DNA of 64,000 bases. It comes from Alteripontixanthobacter muriae (GTDB lineage Bacteria > Pseudomonadota > Alphaproteobacteria > Sphingomonadales > Sphingomonadaceae). A model generated the notes under the pieces. That model was not told the DNA's origin. It did not search any database and saw only the letters and a list, made by a program, of their open reading frames with translations. The position numbers and the translations under genes were made by a program. Where the stretch lies: contig NZ_JAAFZT010000035.1 in the NCBI RefSeq assembly GCF_013336795.1, positions 236,413 through 300,412 on the forward strand, given 5' to 3'. This document shows, in pieces, positions 1 to 8,748 of this stretch (position 1 is its first letter; each line of letters starts with the position of its first letter).

Positions 1-1
1 G

Positions 2-511
2 CCGGAGAGCCCTGACGCGCTGATACGAGAACTGCGCGCGTCGGACCAGGGGCCGGACGTGAAGGCGATACTCGACCGCTTCTTCATGCGTCTTATGGGC
101 AAGCCGCATCGCGACGAACCGCGCATCATGGAATTGAACCGGCTGCTGCTCGATGAGGATGTGCAGACAGTGAGGGGACTGGGCGAAGCACTGGGCATGC
201 CGCCGCACCAATTGCGACGCCTGTCGCTCCGCCGCTTCGGATTTCCGCCCAAGTTGCTGCTGACGCGCACACGTTTCCTGCGGTCGCTCATGGCATTGAA
301 GGCGCGGGGTGCGGAAAGCTACGATGCCATAGACGAATATTACACCGACGCTTCGCATTTCCTTCGCGATTCCGAACGTTTCCTGGGGATGACCGCCCGC
401 AGGTTTCTCAGGTTGGACATGCCGTTCCTCGATGCCGTCCTGCGCGCCCGACAGATGGTCCTCGACACAGCGACCCCGGCGCTCGGCCCGGCCGTCTACC
501 GGAAGCGCTAA
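2..511 (+). CDS. AraC-type helix-turn-helix regulator, 5' partial
   Basis: The reading frame is open from the window edge with no stop, so the N-terminus lies outside. A GTG at 59 could be an internal start but is probably just a valine codon. The C-terminal part resembles an AraC/XylS DNA-binding domain: a first helix-turn-helix around GLGEALGMPPHQLRRLS and a second around the DASHFLRDSERFLGMTARRF segment, where AraC proteins typically have a 'sqshF.r.Fk...G.tP..yR' pattern. The sensor domain is not visible, so the ligand is unknown. It lies 92 bp upstream of a TonB receptor gene on the same strand and could regulate it, but that is inference from position only. Confidence 0.72.
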   Translation, partial: PESPDALIRELRASDQGPDVKAILDRFFMRLMGKPHRDEPRIMELNRLLLDEDVQTVRGLGEALGMPPHQLRRLSLRRFGFPPKLLLTRTRFLRSLMALKARGAESYDAIDEYYTDASHFLRDSERFLGMTARRFLRLDMPFLDAVLRARQMVLDTATPALGPAVYRKR

Positions 512-603
512 ATCCGGCCGTTCACGGTTCTGTCTTCAAATCGTCGCGCAGCTTTCACTCTCCTTCGCCACAGGCCCGGTCAGACAAAACAGACGGGGCC
601 AAT

Positions 604-2765
604 ATGAACACGAATTCGATCCTGAAGCTTGCCATCATCACCGCAGCTTCGACCCTTCCCTATCAAGCCGCGCAGGCGCAATCCGCCGTGCAGCCGGGGG
701 ATACCGACCTCGACAGCACGCTGCTGGACAATGAGATCATCGTTACCGCGCAGAAGATCGAACAGCGCGCCGTGGACGTGCCGATCACGATTTCCGCCAT
801 CGATGGGGAGCAGATCCAGCGGCTGGGCGTGAGCGATCTCGACGAATTGTCCAACTATGTCGCCGGCCTCAACATCCAGGAGCAGAGCGCCAACAATCCC
901 GGCATCGTCATCCGCGGCATCACTTCGGATTCCGGATCCGCCCAGCAGGGGCCACGCGTCACGCTGTATTACAAAGGCGTCGACATCTCCCGCTCGCGCG
1001 GATCCTATCAGGCGATCTACGATCTTGATCGCGTGGAAGTGATCAAGGGACCGCAGGCGACGCTGTTCGGCACGGCCTCGGCAGTGGGGGCGATCAGCCT
1101 CGTCTCGGCACGCTCCAGACCCGGTTTCGCTGCCGAACTGACCGGCGGCTACGGTAATTTCGACCAGACGCTGCTGTCGGGTTATATCAACGCTGGTTCT
1201 GATGTGCTGGCCGGGCGCGTGGCTTTCGAATGGCGCAAGCGTGATGGATATATCGAAAACCTCGCGGGATCGCAGGAAGAAGATCTTTATGCGCAGGACC
1301 AGTTCGGCGTGCGCGCGTCGCTGCGTTTCGCGCCGACGGACAGGCTGCTGGTCGATTTGATCGGTACTTTCGACCGCCAGCGGAACAGCGGCACGCCTTT
1401 CATCTCCGGCACGTTCCCGACCGAAGCGGGGCCTGCAAATCCATTCGGTCCCGCGAATCTCGGCGGCTCGCCTTATTCGGAAGAAGCGCTCGGCGACGAT
1501 CAGCTTGGCCTGAACCGCGAGGTGTGTGGCGGGCCGCTTTCGGCTGGAACTACTTCAAGGAAGAGGGGCGGCAGAGCGTACCTTTCTCCACCGAGGAAGG
1601 CACCTTCCTACAGTGCCTGACCACAGTGGCGACACCCAGGCCGCTGATTCCCGGCATCCCCTGCGTTGCACCCGATGGCAGCGTGCCGGCAAGTCAGGTC
1701 ACCGGCTTCCTCACCCAAGGTGCGATTACCGCCATTCCCTATCGCTCGGAATTCGAAAATCAGGGCCGTAACGATTCCTATTCGGTCTTCGCGGATGCCA
1801 CCTGGATCCCGACGGACATGCTGGAACTGACGGCAGGCGCGCGCTTGCTGATCGAACAGCGGGAATCCGGTTATTTCGCGGAGATTCCAGCCTCGGTGCT
1901 CAGCGGCGGTCCCTCGCTCATTCCGGGTCAGGTCAGCACTTTCGGTGAAACCTACACGGCTGAGCGCGACTACACGGCAATTCTGCCGCGCTTCAACGCG
2001 CTCTATCGCCTCACGCCCGATCTCAACGTGTTCGCGACGGTCTCGAAGGGTCGCCGTTCGCCGGTGGTGCAACTCAGCGCGCGACGGCTGGCTGACGGCA
2101 CGTCGGCACCCAATCTGCAGCTGGTGCCCGAAGAGACCGTCTGGAACTACGAAGCGGGCCTGAAGCTCGGCACGCCGTTCATATCTGGTTCGCTCGGTGT
2201 CTATTACCAGAAGTATGACGGCTTCCAGGTAAGCGTGCTGCAGGACGACGGCACTTCCCGCACCGAAAGCGCGGGCACCGCGAGCAATCTGGGCGTCGAA
2301 GCGGAAGTGAACGTGCGGCCGAACGACTGGCTGCACCTGTTCGGCACAGTCGGCTACATCAACGGCGGCATTGACGAGGGCAACGACTTTGCGCCGCAAT
2401 TCTCCGGCGCCCGCTTCCGCCTGCAACCCGAATGGCAGGCCGCTGCAGGGTTCACCATCGATGCTCCGATTAGCCCCGGCGTGCGGTTGTTCGCAACGCC
2501 TTCGGTGACCTATCGCAGCCGCATCTTCTTCGAGGTGCCCAACGATCCGCTGATTTCGCAGGAAGCCGTGACGCTGCTGAACGCCCGGGCAGGGGTCAGC
2601 TTCGCCGACGATCGGTTCGAAGTCGCCGGGTTCATCCGCAATGCCACGGACGAGGATTATCTGCTGGACGCGGGCAATACCGGCGGAGCGTTCGGCATCC
2701 CCACTTTCATTCCCGCAGAGCCGCGTTTTTACGGTATTCAACTGACCGCCCGGGTCGGCGGCTGA
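604..2765 (+). pseudogene. TonB-dependent outer-membrane receptor, interrupted by a 2-bp frameshift
   Basis: The first part (604 to about 1523) encodes a signal peptide ending near AQAQ, a TonB-box-like NEIIVTAQK and a plug domain with DLDRVEVIKGPQATLFG. The rest of the beta-barrel (1524-2765) is in another frame. At 1519-1529 the sequence reads gaggtgtgtgg; removing one TG unit of the GTGTGTGG run restores one frame reading REVWRAAFGWNYF. This looks like slippage in a TG dinucleotide repeat, either real or a sequencing error. The restored protein would be about 719 residues, a normal receptor length. It is followed 13 bp later by a PhoD-type phosphatase and then a glycerophosphodiesterase, so its substrate may be a phosphorylated organic compound (inference). 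It ends in ARVGG rather than the usual terminal aromatic residue. Confidence 0.85.
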
Positions 2766-2778
2766 GGAGGAACTGGCG

Positions 2779-4464
2779 ATGCACGATATGAAAATGAACC
2801 GGCGCGGCGCAATGGGCCTGTTCGGGGCATCGAGCGCTGTGGTCCTGCCCGGCTGCACCACGGCTGCCACGATGGGTGCCGATTACTCCGGGCCAGTAAG
2901 CTTTGGGCATGGCGTCGCCAGCGGCGACCCGGCTGCCGATGGAGCCGTGATCTGGACTCGCATCAGTACGGGTGAGGGTGCCACAGGAGATATTCCCGTC
3001 CGCTGGCATGTTGCCGCTGCTCCGGGCGCGCAGCCGACACGCAGCGGTACGGCAATGGCCAGCGCAGCTGCCGACCGGACGGTGAAGGTCGAGGTCACCG
3101 GCCTCGAACCGGGGCGCGATTACTGGTATCGCTTCGAAGGACCGGACGGCAGCATCTCTCCCGAAGGCCGCTTCCGCACATTGCCTGTCGGCGCGGTGCA
3201 GAATGTCGTGTTCGCCGTAGCGTCCTGTCAGCTTTATCCGGGCGGATATTACAACGCCTATGCACACATGGCACGGCAGGAGCGCCTCGATGCCGTGCTG
3301 ATGCTCGGCGATTACATCTATGAATATGGCGAGGAGGGCTATGGCAGCGACATCGGGCGCCGGCTCGGCCGCTTGCCCGACCCGCCGCATGAGACGGTGA
3401 CCTTGGCCGATTACCGCCGCCGCCATGCGCAGGTGAAATCCGACCCCGACATGCAGGCTGCCCATGCCCGCGCCGCCTTCATCTGCGTCTGGGACGATCA
3501 TGAAGTCACCAATGACGGCTGGATAGGCGGGGCGGAAAATCACCAACCCGCGACCGAGGGTGACTGGGCGACCCGCAAGGCAACCGCGATGCAGGCCTAT
3601 TTCGAATGGATGCCGATCCGCACACCCGACCCGCGACGGCCTGCCGAGGCGATCTTCCGCAGCTTCGAATTCGGCGACCTCGCAACGCTGGCCATGCTGG
3701 AAACGCGCCTGCTCGCCCGAACGGAGCAGCTGGAGTTCGCAGGCGAGGTCGGCGATGCCGATGCCTATGCGCAGTTCGTCTCGGCCATTGCGCAGGAGGA
3801 TCGCGAGTTGATCGGCCCGCAGCAGCGCGATTGGCTGCAAGGCGTGCTGTCGGCTTCGGTTAACGAAGGCAAGCCCTGGCAGGTGATCGGCAATCAGGTA
3901 GTCATGGCGCAGGTTTCCGGACCCGATCTGGAAGGCGGCATGGGGCCGCAGCCTTACGCCGCCTTCCTCGCCAAACTGCCGTCGGAGTGGAACGGCCGCG
4001 TCATGGCTGCTCAGGCCGGTTATCGTGCTGGCGTGCCCTTCAATCTCGACGCGTGGGATGGTTATCCGGCGGCCCGCCGCCGGCTGTACGACACTTTCCG
4101 GGCCAGCGGCGCCAAACCCATTGTGCTGGCGGGCGACAGTCACGCAGGGTGGGCCAACAATCTGCGTGACGAATCCGGCGACCTCGTTGCGCTGGAAGCT
4201 GGTTGTACGGCTGTCACCAGTCCGTCCTATGGGGCCCTTCTGCCGGGCATCGGGCGTTATATCGAACAGGCCAACAGCGAAGTCGCCTACTGCAATCAGG
4301 ACCGCAAGGGCTATACGCTGCTGACGCTCTCGCCTCAAAGCGCGCGGGCGGATTTCGTCACCGTCAGCACCGTGATCGACCGGCAATTCGAGGCGGACAC
4401 AGACCGGAGCTTCGTCACTGCCGCCGGGCAGGCGTTCGGCCCCTGGAGAACGGTTGGCGCGTGA
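2779..4464 (+). CDS. phoD: PhoD-family alkaline phosphatase/phosphodiesterase
   Basis: This is a 561-residue protein of the PhoD family, calcium/iron-dependent enzymes that release phosphate from phosphoesters outside the cytoplasm. The N-terminus has a twin-arginine-like NRRGAMGLFG followed by VVLPGC, so it is probably exported by Tat and may be lipid-anchored at Cys26. A small N-terminal beta domain (VSFGHGVASGDP, then IWTR) precedes the metallophosphatase core. Core metal-site motifs are VASCQ, MLGDYIYEYG, WDDHEVTND and VLAGDSHAGW. The start is supported by GAGGAGG upstream. It lies 13 bp after the TonB receptor and 36 bp before a glycerophosphodiester phosphodiesterase, forming a likely phosphate-scavenging operon. 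Confidence 0.92.
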   Translation: MHDMKMNRRGAMGLFGASSAVVLPGCTTAATMGADYSGPVSFGHGVASGDPAADGAVIWTRISTGEGATGDIPVRWHVAAAPGAQPTRSGTAMASAAADRTVKVEVTGLEPGRDYWYRFEGPDGSISPEGRFRTLPVGAVQNVVFAVASCQLYPGGYYNAYAHMARQERLDAVLMLGDYIYEYGEEGYGSDIGRRLGRLPDPPHETVTLADYRRRHAQVKSDPDMQAAHARAAFICVWDDHEVTNDGWIGGAENHQPATEGDWATRKATAMQAYFEWMPIRTPDPRRPAEAIFRSFEFGDLATLAMLETRLLARTEQLEFAGEVGDADAYAQFVSAIAQEDRELIGPQQRDWLQGVLSASVNEGKPWQVIGNQVVMAQVSGPDLEGGMGPQPYAAFLAKLPSEWNGRVMAAQAGYRAGVPFNLDAWDGYPAARRRLYDTFRASGAKPIVLAGDSHAGWANNLRDESGDLVALEAGCTAVTSPSYGALLPGIGRYIEQANSEVAYCNQDRKGYTLLTLSPQSARADFVTVSTVIDRQFEADTDRSFVTAAGQAFGPWRTVGA

Positions 4465-4500
4465 TTGCCCGATGATCCTTTCCGCACATAAGGGCGCACG

Positions 4501-5547
4501 ATGAAGTCTGGAATCGCTCTCTTCACCGCCGTGCTAGCTGGCTTTGCTGCGCCTCTTGTGGCCGCTCCCGGTAGCGCGCCTCTGGTCATCGCACATCGCG
4601 GTGATTCGGCAAATTTGCCCGAGCACACGCTGGCCGCCTATGCGCTTGCCATTGCCAAAGGCGCGGACTTCATAGAACCCGATCTCGTCCCGACCCGTGA
4701 CGGGCACCTCGTCGCGCGGCACGAAAACGAGATCGGCGGCACCACCAATGTCGCCGACCATGCCGAATTTGCAGACCGGCGGACCAGCAAGATCATCGAC
4801 GGTCAGAGGGTGGAGGGCTGGTTCACTGAAGATTTTACCCTTGCCGAACTGAAGCGCCTCCGGACGCGTGAGCGCCTGCCCGAATTGCGGCCGGGGAACA
4901 GCCTTTTCGACGGCGAGGAGCCGATACCGACGCTGGAAGAGATCCTCGCTTTGGTAGAGCAAGCGGGACGGCCGGTCGGCCTTTATATTGAGACCAAGCA
5001 CCCGAGCTATTTCCGCTCCATCGGATTGCCTGTCGAAGAACGGTTGCTGCAGATTCTTGCGAGCGCCGGACTGGATGATGAGGATGCCCCTGTCTTTCTG
5101 CAGAGCTTCGAAGTGGGCAATCTGCAGCGGCTGCGTCCGCAGACCGATCTGCGACTCGTGCAATTGGCAAGCGCCGAGGGCGGCCCGGCGGACCGCACCG
5201 ATCTACGTTACGCCGATATGCTGACGCCGGACGGCTTGGCCGAAGTGGCCACCTATGCAGATGGCGTGGGAGTCGAAAAGAACCTTGTCATCCCGCGCGA
5301 TGCCGAAGGGCGGCTGCTTGCACCGACGACATTGGTCGATGATGCGCATCATGCCGGTCTGGTAATCCATGCATGGACCTTCCGCCCCGAAAATGCCTTT
5401 CTTCCGGCCGATTACCGAAGCGAAGGCTTTCCCGGCGCTCGCGGGCGTGCCTGCGAGGAAATCCGCACCTTTCTGGTCACCGGGCTGGACGGCGTGTTTT
5501 CAGATTCGGTGGAGGATGCTGTCAGCGCTCGGGCAAACCGCTGCTGA
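4501..5547 (+). CDS. glpQ: Periplasmic glycerophosphodiester phosphodiesterase
   Basis: A 348-residue GlpQ-type enzyme that hydrolyses deacylated phospholipids to glycerol-3-phosphate and an alcohol. A signal peptide of about 22 residues ending LVAA predicts export. The GDPD TIM barrel begins with AHRGDSANLPEHT (catalytic His and metal-binding residues), continues with FIEPDLVPTRDGHLV and ARHENEI, and has the conserved ETKHPSYF. It is the last gene of the receptor-phosphatase-GDPD group. Its 3' end overlaps the convergent DUF2061 gene by 26 bp. A second, cytoplasmic GDPD lies at 59.8-60.6 kb and lacks a signal peptide, so the two probably act in different compartments. Confidence 0.93.
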   Translation: MKSGIALFTAVLAGFAAPLVAAPGSAPLVIAHRGDSANLPEHTLAAYALAIAKGADFIEPDLVPTRDGHLVARHENEIGGTTNVADHAEFADRRTSKIIDGQRVEGWFTEDFTLAELKRLRTRERLPELRPGNSLFDGEEPIPTLEEILALVEQAGRPVGLYIETKHPSYFRSIGLPVEERLLQILASAGLDDEDAPVFLQSFEVGNLQRLRPQTDLRLVQLASAEGGPADRTDLRYADMLTPDGLAEVATYADGVGVEKNLVIPRDAEGRLLAPTTLVDDAHHAGLVIHAWTFRPENAFLPADYRSEGFPGARGRACEEIRTFLVTGLDGVFSDSVEDAVSARANRC

Positions 5548-5791
5548 GATTGTAATCCGCTCGGTTGGTGGCGTGACGGTGCAGCAGAAGATCGAGAATG
5601 CGAGGGTTCTCGCCCGATTGGCGATTCCAGATCTTTTCGTGAAAGAAGAACACGACCGCATTCACGCTCGGTTCGATCAGCGCGATGCCTCCGGCCATCG
5701 CAATCGATCCCGTCACGGCATAGGCCACGGTGAAACCCACCAGCAGGTGGAGAACGAGAAACGATAGCGTCTTGGACAGGTCGCGGGACAT
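5522..5791 (-). CDS. DUF2061 small membrane protein
   Basis: An 89-residue protein with two hydrophobic segments (TLSFLVLHLLVGFTVAYAVTG and a second around AGGIALIEPSVNAVVFF) followed by HEKIWNR, the pattern of DUF2061 proteins. The function of this family is unknown. The ATG at 5791 (protein begins MSRDLSKTLSF) is preferred; an upstream in-frame TTG at 5830 would add 13 poorly conserved-looking residues. Its stop lies inside the 3' end of the convergent glpQ. Confidence 0.8.
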   Translation of the reverse strand: MSRDLSKTLSFLVLHLLVGFTVAYAVTGSIAMAGGIALIEPSVNAVVFFFHEKIWNRQSGENPRILDLLLHRHATNRADYNLSSGLPER

Positions 5792-5914
5792 GGAAGCTCG
5801 ATAGCCAGAGTTTGTTAGCGGTTCTAACAATCAATAGTTCGATCAGTCATCGGTTCCCTCGATTAAAGGCCGGCTTTGCCTTTTCGGCAAGCCACCATGA
5901 AATCCGGTGCTCTC

Positions 5915-6535
5915 CTATCTGGAAAGCTTTTCCATCTCGGCGACCAGCCGCGACAGACGCCTGCTGCTGGCGCCGGGTAGCTGCCGGGTGAATTCATCTG
6001 CCAAAGCGCGGTAGTACCAGAGGCTTCCCTCGCGCCCACCGGTGAAGCGCTCCCAGACCGCTTCGCCATAAACCTGCAAATCCGCGACGATGGCGCCTGC
6101 GTTGTGGGTCTTGTCGGCCAGGCTTACCTGCAGGGATTCCACCGGCTTTGCAGCGAGGCTGGCGAGATAATCTTCCTTCCGCTCGCGCCACGGCGGTTTC
6201 GGTTCCGTTTCGGCATCGGTGCAGTGGGCGACGATACGTGCAACGCGGGGTCCATAGATCCGCTCGATCTCGGCGAGCCTCTCGGCCCCGCCTTGATCCT
6301 CCACCGCATCGTGCAGCAATGCAGCGATCGCCTGATCCTCGTCCGCACCGTTCTCCAGCGCAATCGCGCAGACACCCAGAAGGTGCGAGACATAGGGCAC
6401 CTGCGAACCCTTGCGGGTCTGCAGGCGGTGTATGCGGCTCGCATAGGCGAGCGCATGGTCGAATCGGTCGGTCAGGATCGAGGACGGGTTTTCCATGTCC
6501 CAGCCCTGATCCGGCGGAGCGACAGAACCGGTCAT
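5915..6535 (-). CDS. HD-domain hydrolase of the SpoT/Mesh1 type
   Basis: A 206-residue stand-alone HD phosphohydrolase. Motifs match the hydrolase half of RelA/SpoT and small alarmone hydrolases: RKGSQVPYVSHLLGV, the paired acidic motif LLHDAVEDQGG, RIVAHCTD and the late SLADKTHNA, equivalent to LADRLHN of SpoT. No synthetase, TGS or ACT domain is present. It may therefore hydrolyse (p)ppGpp or a related nucleotide, though this is not proven. The ATG at 6535 overlaps the stop of the upstream WYL regulator by ATGA, so the two are translationally coupled. A longer open frame upstream exists only as an out-of-frame reading of the WYL gene. Confidence 0.85.
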   Translation of the reverse strand: MTGSVAPPDQGWDMENPSSILTDRFDHALAYASRIHRLQTRKGSQVPYVSHLLGVCAIALENGADEDQAIAALLHDAVEDQGGAERLAEIERIYGPRVARIVAHCTDAETEPKPPWRERKEDYLASLAAKPVESLQVSLADKTHNAGAIVADLQVYGEAVWERFTGGREGSLWYYRALADEFTRQLPGASSRRLSRLVAEMEKLSR

Positions 6536-7506
6536 TGCAGCGTCCCCTTTGCGGCTTCGATCCTCTGGCGCATGGTCTCGCGCAATTCGTGAGGCGATCC
6601 GATCCGGACTTCTCCGCCCCAGGTGAACAGATGCTCCGCAATTTCGCGCAGGCCTCCTGACCGAAAGCGGACGATCAACTGGCCATCGTCGCCGTCCTCC
6701 ATCACTTGCTCCGGATGAAAGCGCCATTGCCGTGCGCGTTGGGCGGCGCTTGCGTCCACCCGCAGGACGATATCCTGCGCATCCTCGCGCCAGATGCCGA
6801 AACTGCCGGCCATCCAGCTGTCCAGATCCCAGTCTGCATCGACGCAGCCCGGTTCGTTGCTCGCACGAATCTCGCTCATGCGGTCGAGGCGGTAAGGCAC
6901 GGGTTCCATGTCCTTGCCGGGCAGCTTGCCGATCACGTAGGTTACAGGCCCGTGGATCAGGCCCACGGGGATCACGCGGCGCCAGTTCGTCGCATTCGCG
7001 CCGTCGCGGCGGTATTCGAATTCGAGACACTGGCCAGCCATGATCGCGCCCTGAACATGCGCCAATGCATCATTGTCGATGTCCAGCAGGGGACCGGCAG
7101 GCACATAGCGGCGCTGCAGGGCAGCCAGGGGTTCAAGATCGGGTGCGAGGCGGTTCTTTTCGACCGTGTCGAGAGACCCCTTGATCTTCGCCAGCAGGTT
7201 TTCGAGCATGGGCGCCTGTGCCGAACCTGACCGCCGTGCAGCCTCGGCTGCAGCCTGAAGCGCAGCGATCTCACCCGCATTGGGCCGCGTGTAATGGCGC
7301 CGGAGGGATTCGCGGATGCGGAACTTCTTGCGGCGGTCGTCCCCCTGCACCTCATCGAGATCGAAGTGATCGCGGATGACATCCCTCAGCCGCTCGGCCG
7401 TGCGGCGATCGGCGTCGACTGCCGCGGCCATTTCGTCCAGTGTCAGCCCCTCGACAGTGTCGTTAAGTGCATTGACCAGCCGTAGCAGGCGGTCGAGTTT
7501 TGCCAT
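6532..7506 (-). CDS. WYL-domain transcriptional regulator
   Basis: A 324-residue regulator: an N-terminal winged helix (about residues 1-75, LTLDEMAAAVDADRRTAERLRDVI) followed by a WYL sensor domain (about 135-230, AIMAGQCLEFEYRR, then PVTYVIGKLPG) and a WCX-type C-terminal domain with VRFRSGG and HLFTWGGEVRI. WYL proteins sense nucleic acid or nucleotide ligands and control varied genes. The W-Y-L triad is degenerate here (TYV). The ATG at 7506 is chosen; TTG at 7515 is also possible because GGGGAG lies 7 bp before it. It is coupled to the downstream HD hydrolase, suggesting that the pair works on the same nucleotide signal. Confidence 0.85.
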   Translation of the reverse strand: MAKLDRLLRLVNALNDTVEGLTLDEMAAAVDADRRTAERLRDVIRDHFDLDEVQGDDRRKKFRIRESLRRHYTRPNAGEIAALQAAAEAARRSGSAQAPMLENLLAKIKGSLDTVEKNRLAPDLEPLAALQRRYVPAGPLLDIDNDALAHVQGAIMAGQCLEFEYRRDGANATNWRRVIPVGLIHGPVTYVIGKLPGKDMEPVPYRLDRMSEIRASNEPGCVDADWDLDSWMAGSFGIWREDAQDIVLRVDASAAQRARQWRFHPEQVMEDGDDGQLIVRFRSGGLREIAEHLFTWGGEVRIGSPHELRETMRQRIEAAKGTLQ

Positions 7507-7665
7507 CCTGGCCAATTGATTGCTCCCCAAGTACAGTCGGCCCGACCGGTACTGTCATGATGTTGAAGCAATTCTGATCCGATTGACAGTCTTCTTGTTC
7601 AATTGGGTTCATATCGGACGGATCTGCCGCGCTATTCCTCGAAATACCGGGCGCATATCTTCATC

Positions 7666-8748
7666 TCATGCAATTGCGCTGCTGGATTGCCTCGGTTCCG
7701 ACGCTTCGTTCAGGCTGCCGAAATCGGCTTCAAGCTGTTCGGCGCGGCGGCGGGCGCTGTGATGCGCCAGAACGGTTCGCCGGGCAGCATCGCCGAGATC
7801 GCTTGCCGAAGCGGAAAGAGCAGCCACTACATCTTCGGTCCCCTCGGCAAGGACGATCTCGGCGCCCGGCTCGAAGATCTCCTCGATGCCCTGCCAGCAA
7901 TCCGAGATGATGGGGGTGCCGCAAGCGCCTGCCTCGAACAGCCTGACCGATGGCGACCAGCCTGCCGCGATCATGTCCGCGCGCGTGACGTTCAGTGTAA
8001 AGCGGGAAGCGGCGTAAAATTGGGCATGTTCGGCGGGCGGGAGGTGATCGATACGCTCCACGTTTGATGGCCAGTCGATGTCGCCCGGATATTGCGGGCC
8101 GGCAACCACGAAGCGGCGGTCCGGGCATTGCCGCGCCGGCTCCAGCAGCAGCTTGTCCAGCGTGGGCTGGCGATCGGGGCTGTAGGTGCCGAGATAGGAG
8201 AGATCCCAACGCTGCTCCACGTCGAGCGGGCGATACTGCTCCGTGTCAACCGAGCAATAGAGCGGCCGGGCGCTCGGCGATCCATATTGATGCTCGAGCC
8301 GGGTCAGCGTCGGCCCGCCGGTGAAGGAAAAGTAGATCGCGTAGCCGGGGATGATTTCGGGCGAGAGGTATTCGTAATCGCCGCGCTCCAGCTTGGCCAG
8401 GGTGACCGGCGTATCGATATCATAGAAGCAGGTGCGGCCGGGCGCCGCCTGCTGCGCCCAGCGGCCGACCTCCACCCCTTCCGGCACATAGGAGCCCACG
8501 ATCACGGCATCGGCCTCGCTCGCCTCGTCCCGCCATTGCTCCAGATCGGCAAGGCTGTCGTAATAGGCAAGATGGCAGAAATCGGGATCGGGCAGATCGC
8601 GATTTTCGGCATACCAGCGCTGGTCGCGTTCCAGGAACAGGATATCGTGGCCCCGTTCGGCGAAGGCGGACAGTAGCGCGCGAAAGGTCGTGGCATGACC
8701 ATTGCCCCAGCTGGAGGACAGGCTGAGGCCGAGAACGACGAGCTTCAT
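7666..8748 (-). CDS. CgeB-like glycosyltransferase (copy A)
   Basis: A 360-residue GT-B-fold protein. The N-terminus MKLVVLGLSLSSSWGNGHA and the C-terminal half with FTLNVTRADMIAAGWSPSVRLFEAGACGTPIISD match CgeB-type glycosyltransferases (DUF3880 plus a Glycos_transf_1_3-like domain, the family named after the Bacillus spore protein CgeB). The motif RLFEAGACGTPIISD carries the Glu expected near the nucleotide sugar. It is the last gene of the six-gene minus-strand run and begins by ATGA overlap with the preceding CgeB-like gene. Sugar donor and acceptor are unknown. Confidence 0.87.
   Translation of the reverse strand: MKLVVLGLSLSSSWGNGHATTFRALLSAFAERGHDILFLERDQRWYAENRDLPDPDFCHLAYYDSLADLEQWRDEASEADAVIVGSYVPEGVEVGRWAQQAAPGRTCFYDIDTPVTLAKLERGDYEYLSPEIIPGYAIYFSFTGGPTLTRLEHQYGSPSARPLYCSVDTEQYRPLDVEQRWDLSYLGTYSPDRQPTLDKLLLEPARQCPDRRFVVAGPQYPGDIDWPSNVERIDHLPPAEHAQFYAASRFTLNVTRADMIAAGWSPSVRLFEAGACGTPIISDCWQGIEEIFEPGAEIVLAEGTEDVVAALSASASDLGDAARRTVLAHHSARRRAEQLEADFGSLNEASEPRQSSSAIA

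Noticed and set aside
512-603. Pho box upstream of the TonB receptor
   Set aside because: CTGTCTT-CAAA-TCGTCGC keeps only the first half close to the consensus, so it is too weak to list as a site.
2707-4386. Long minus-strand open frame opposite the PhoD gene (559 codons)
   Set aside because: It mirrors the coding frame of a well-recognised gene; high GC leaves antisense frames open, and the translation has no recognisable domain.
5915-7030. Long N-terminal extension of the HD hydrolase (371 codons)
   Set aside because: The extension is an out-of-frame reading of the WYL gene; the ATGA at 6532-6535 marks the true start.
6532-7506. WYL/HD pair as part of an anti-phage defence island
   Set aside because: WYL regulators do occur in defence islands, but no nuclease, helicase or other effector is nearby.
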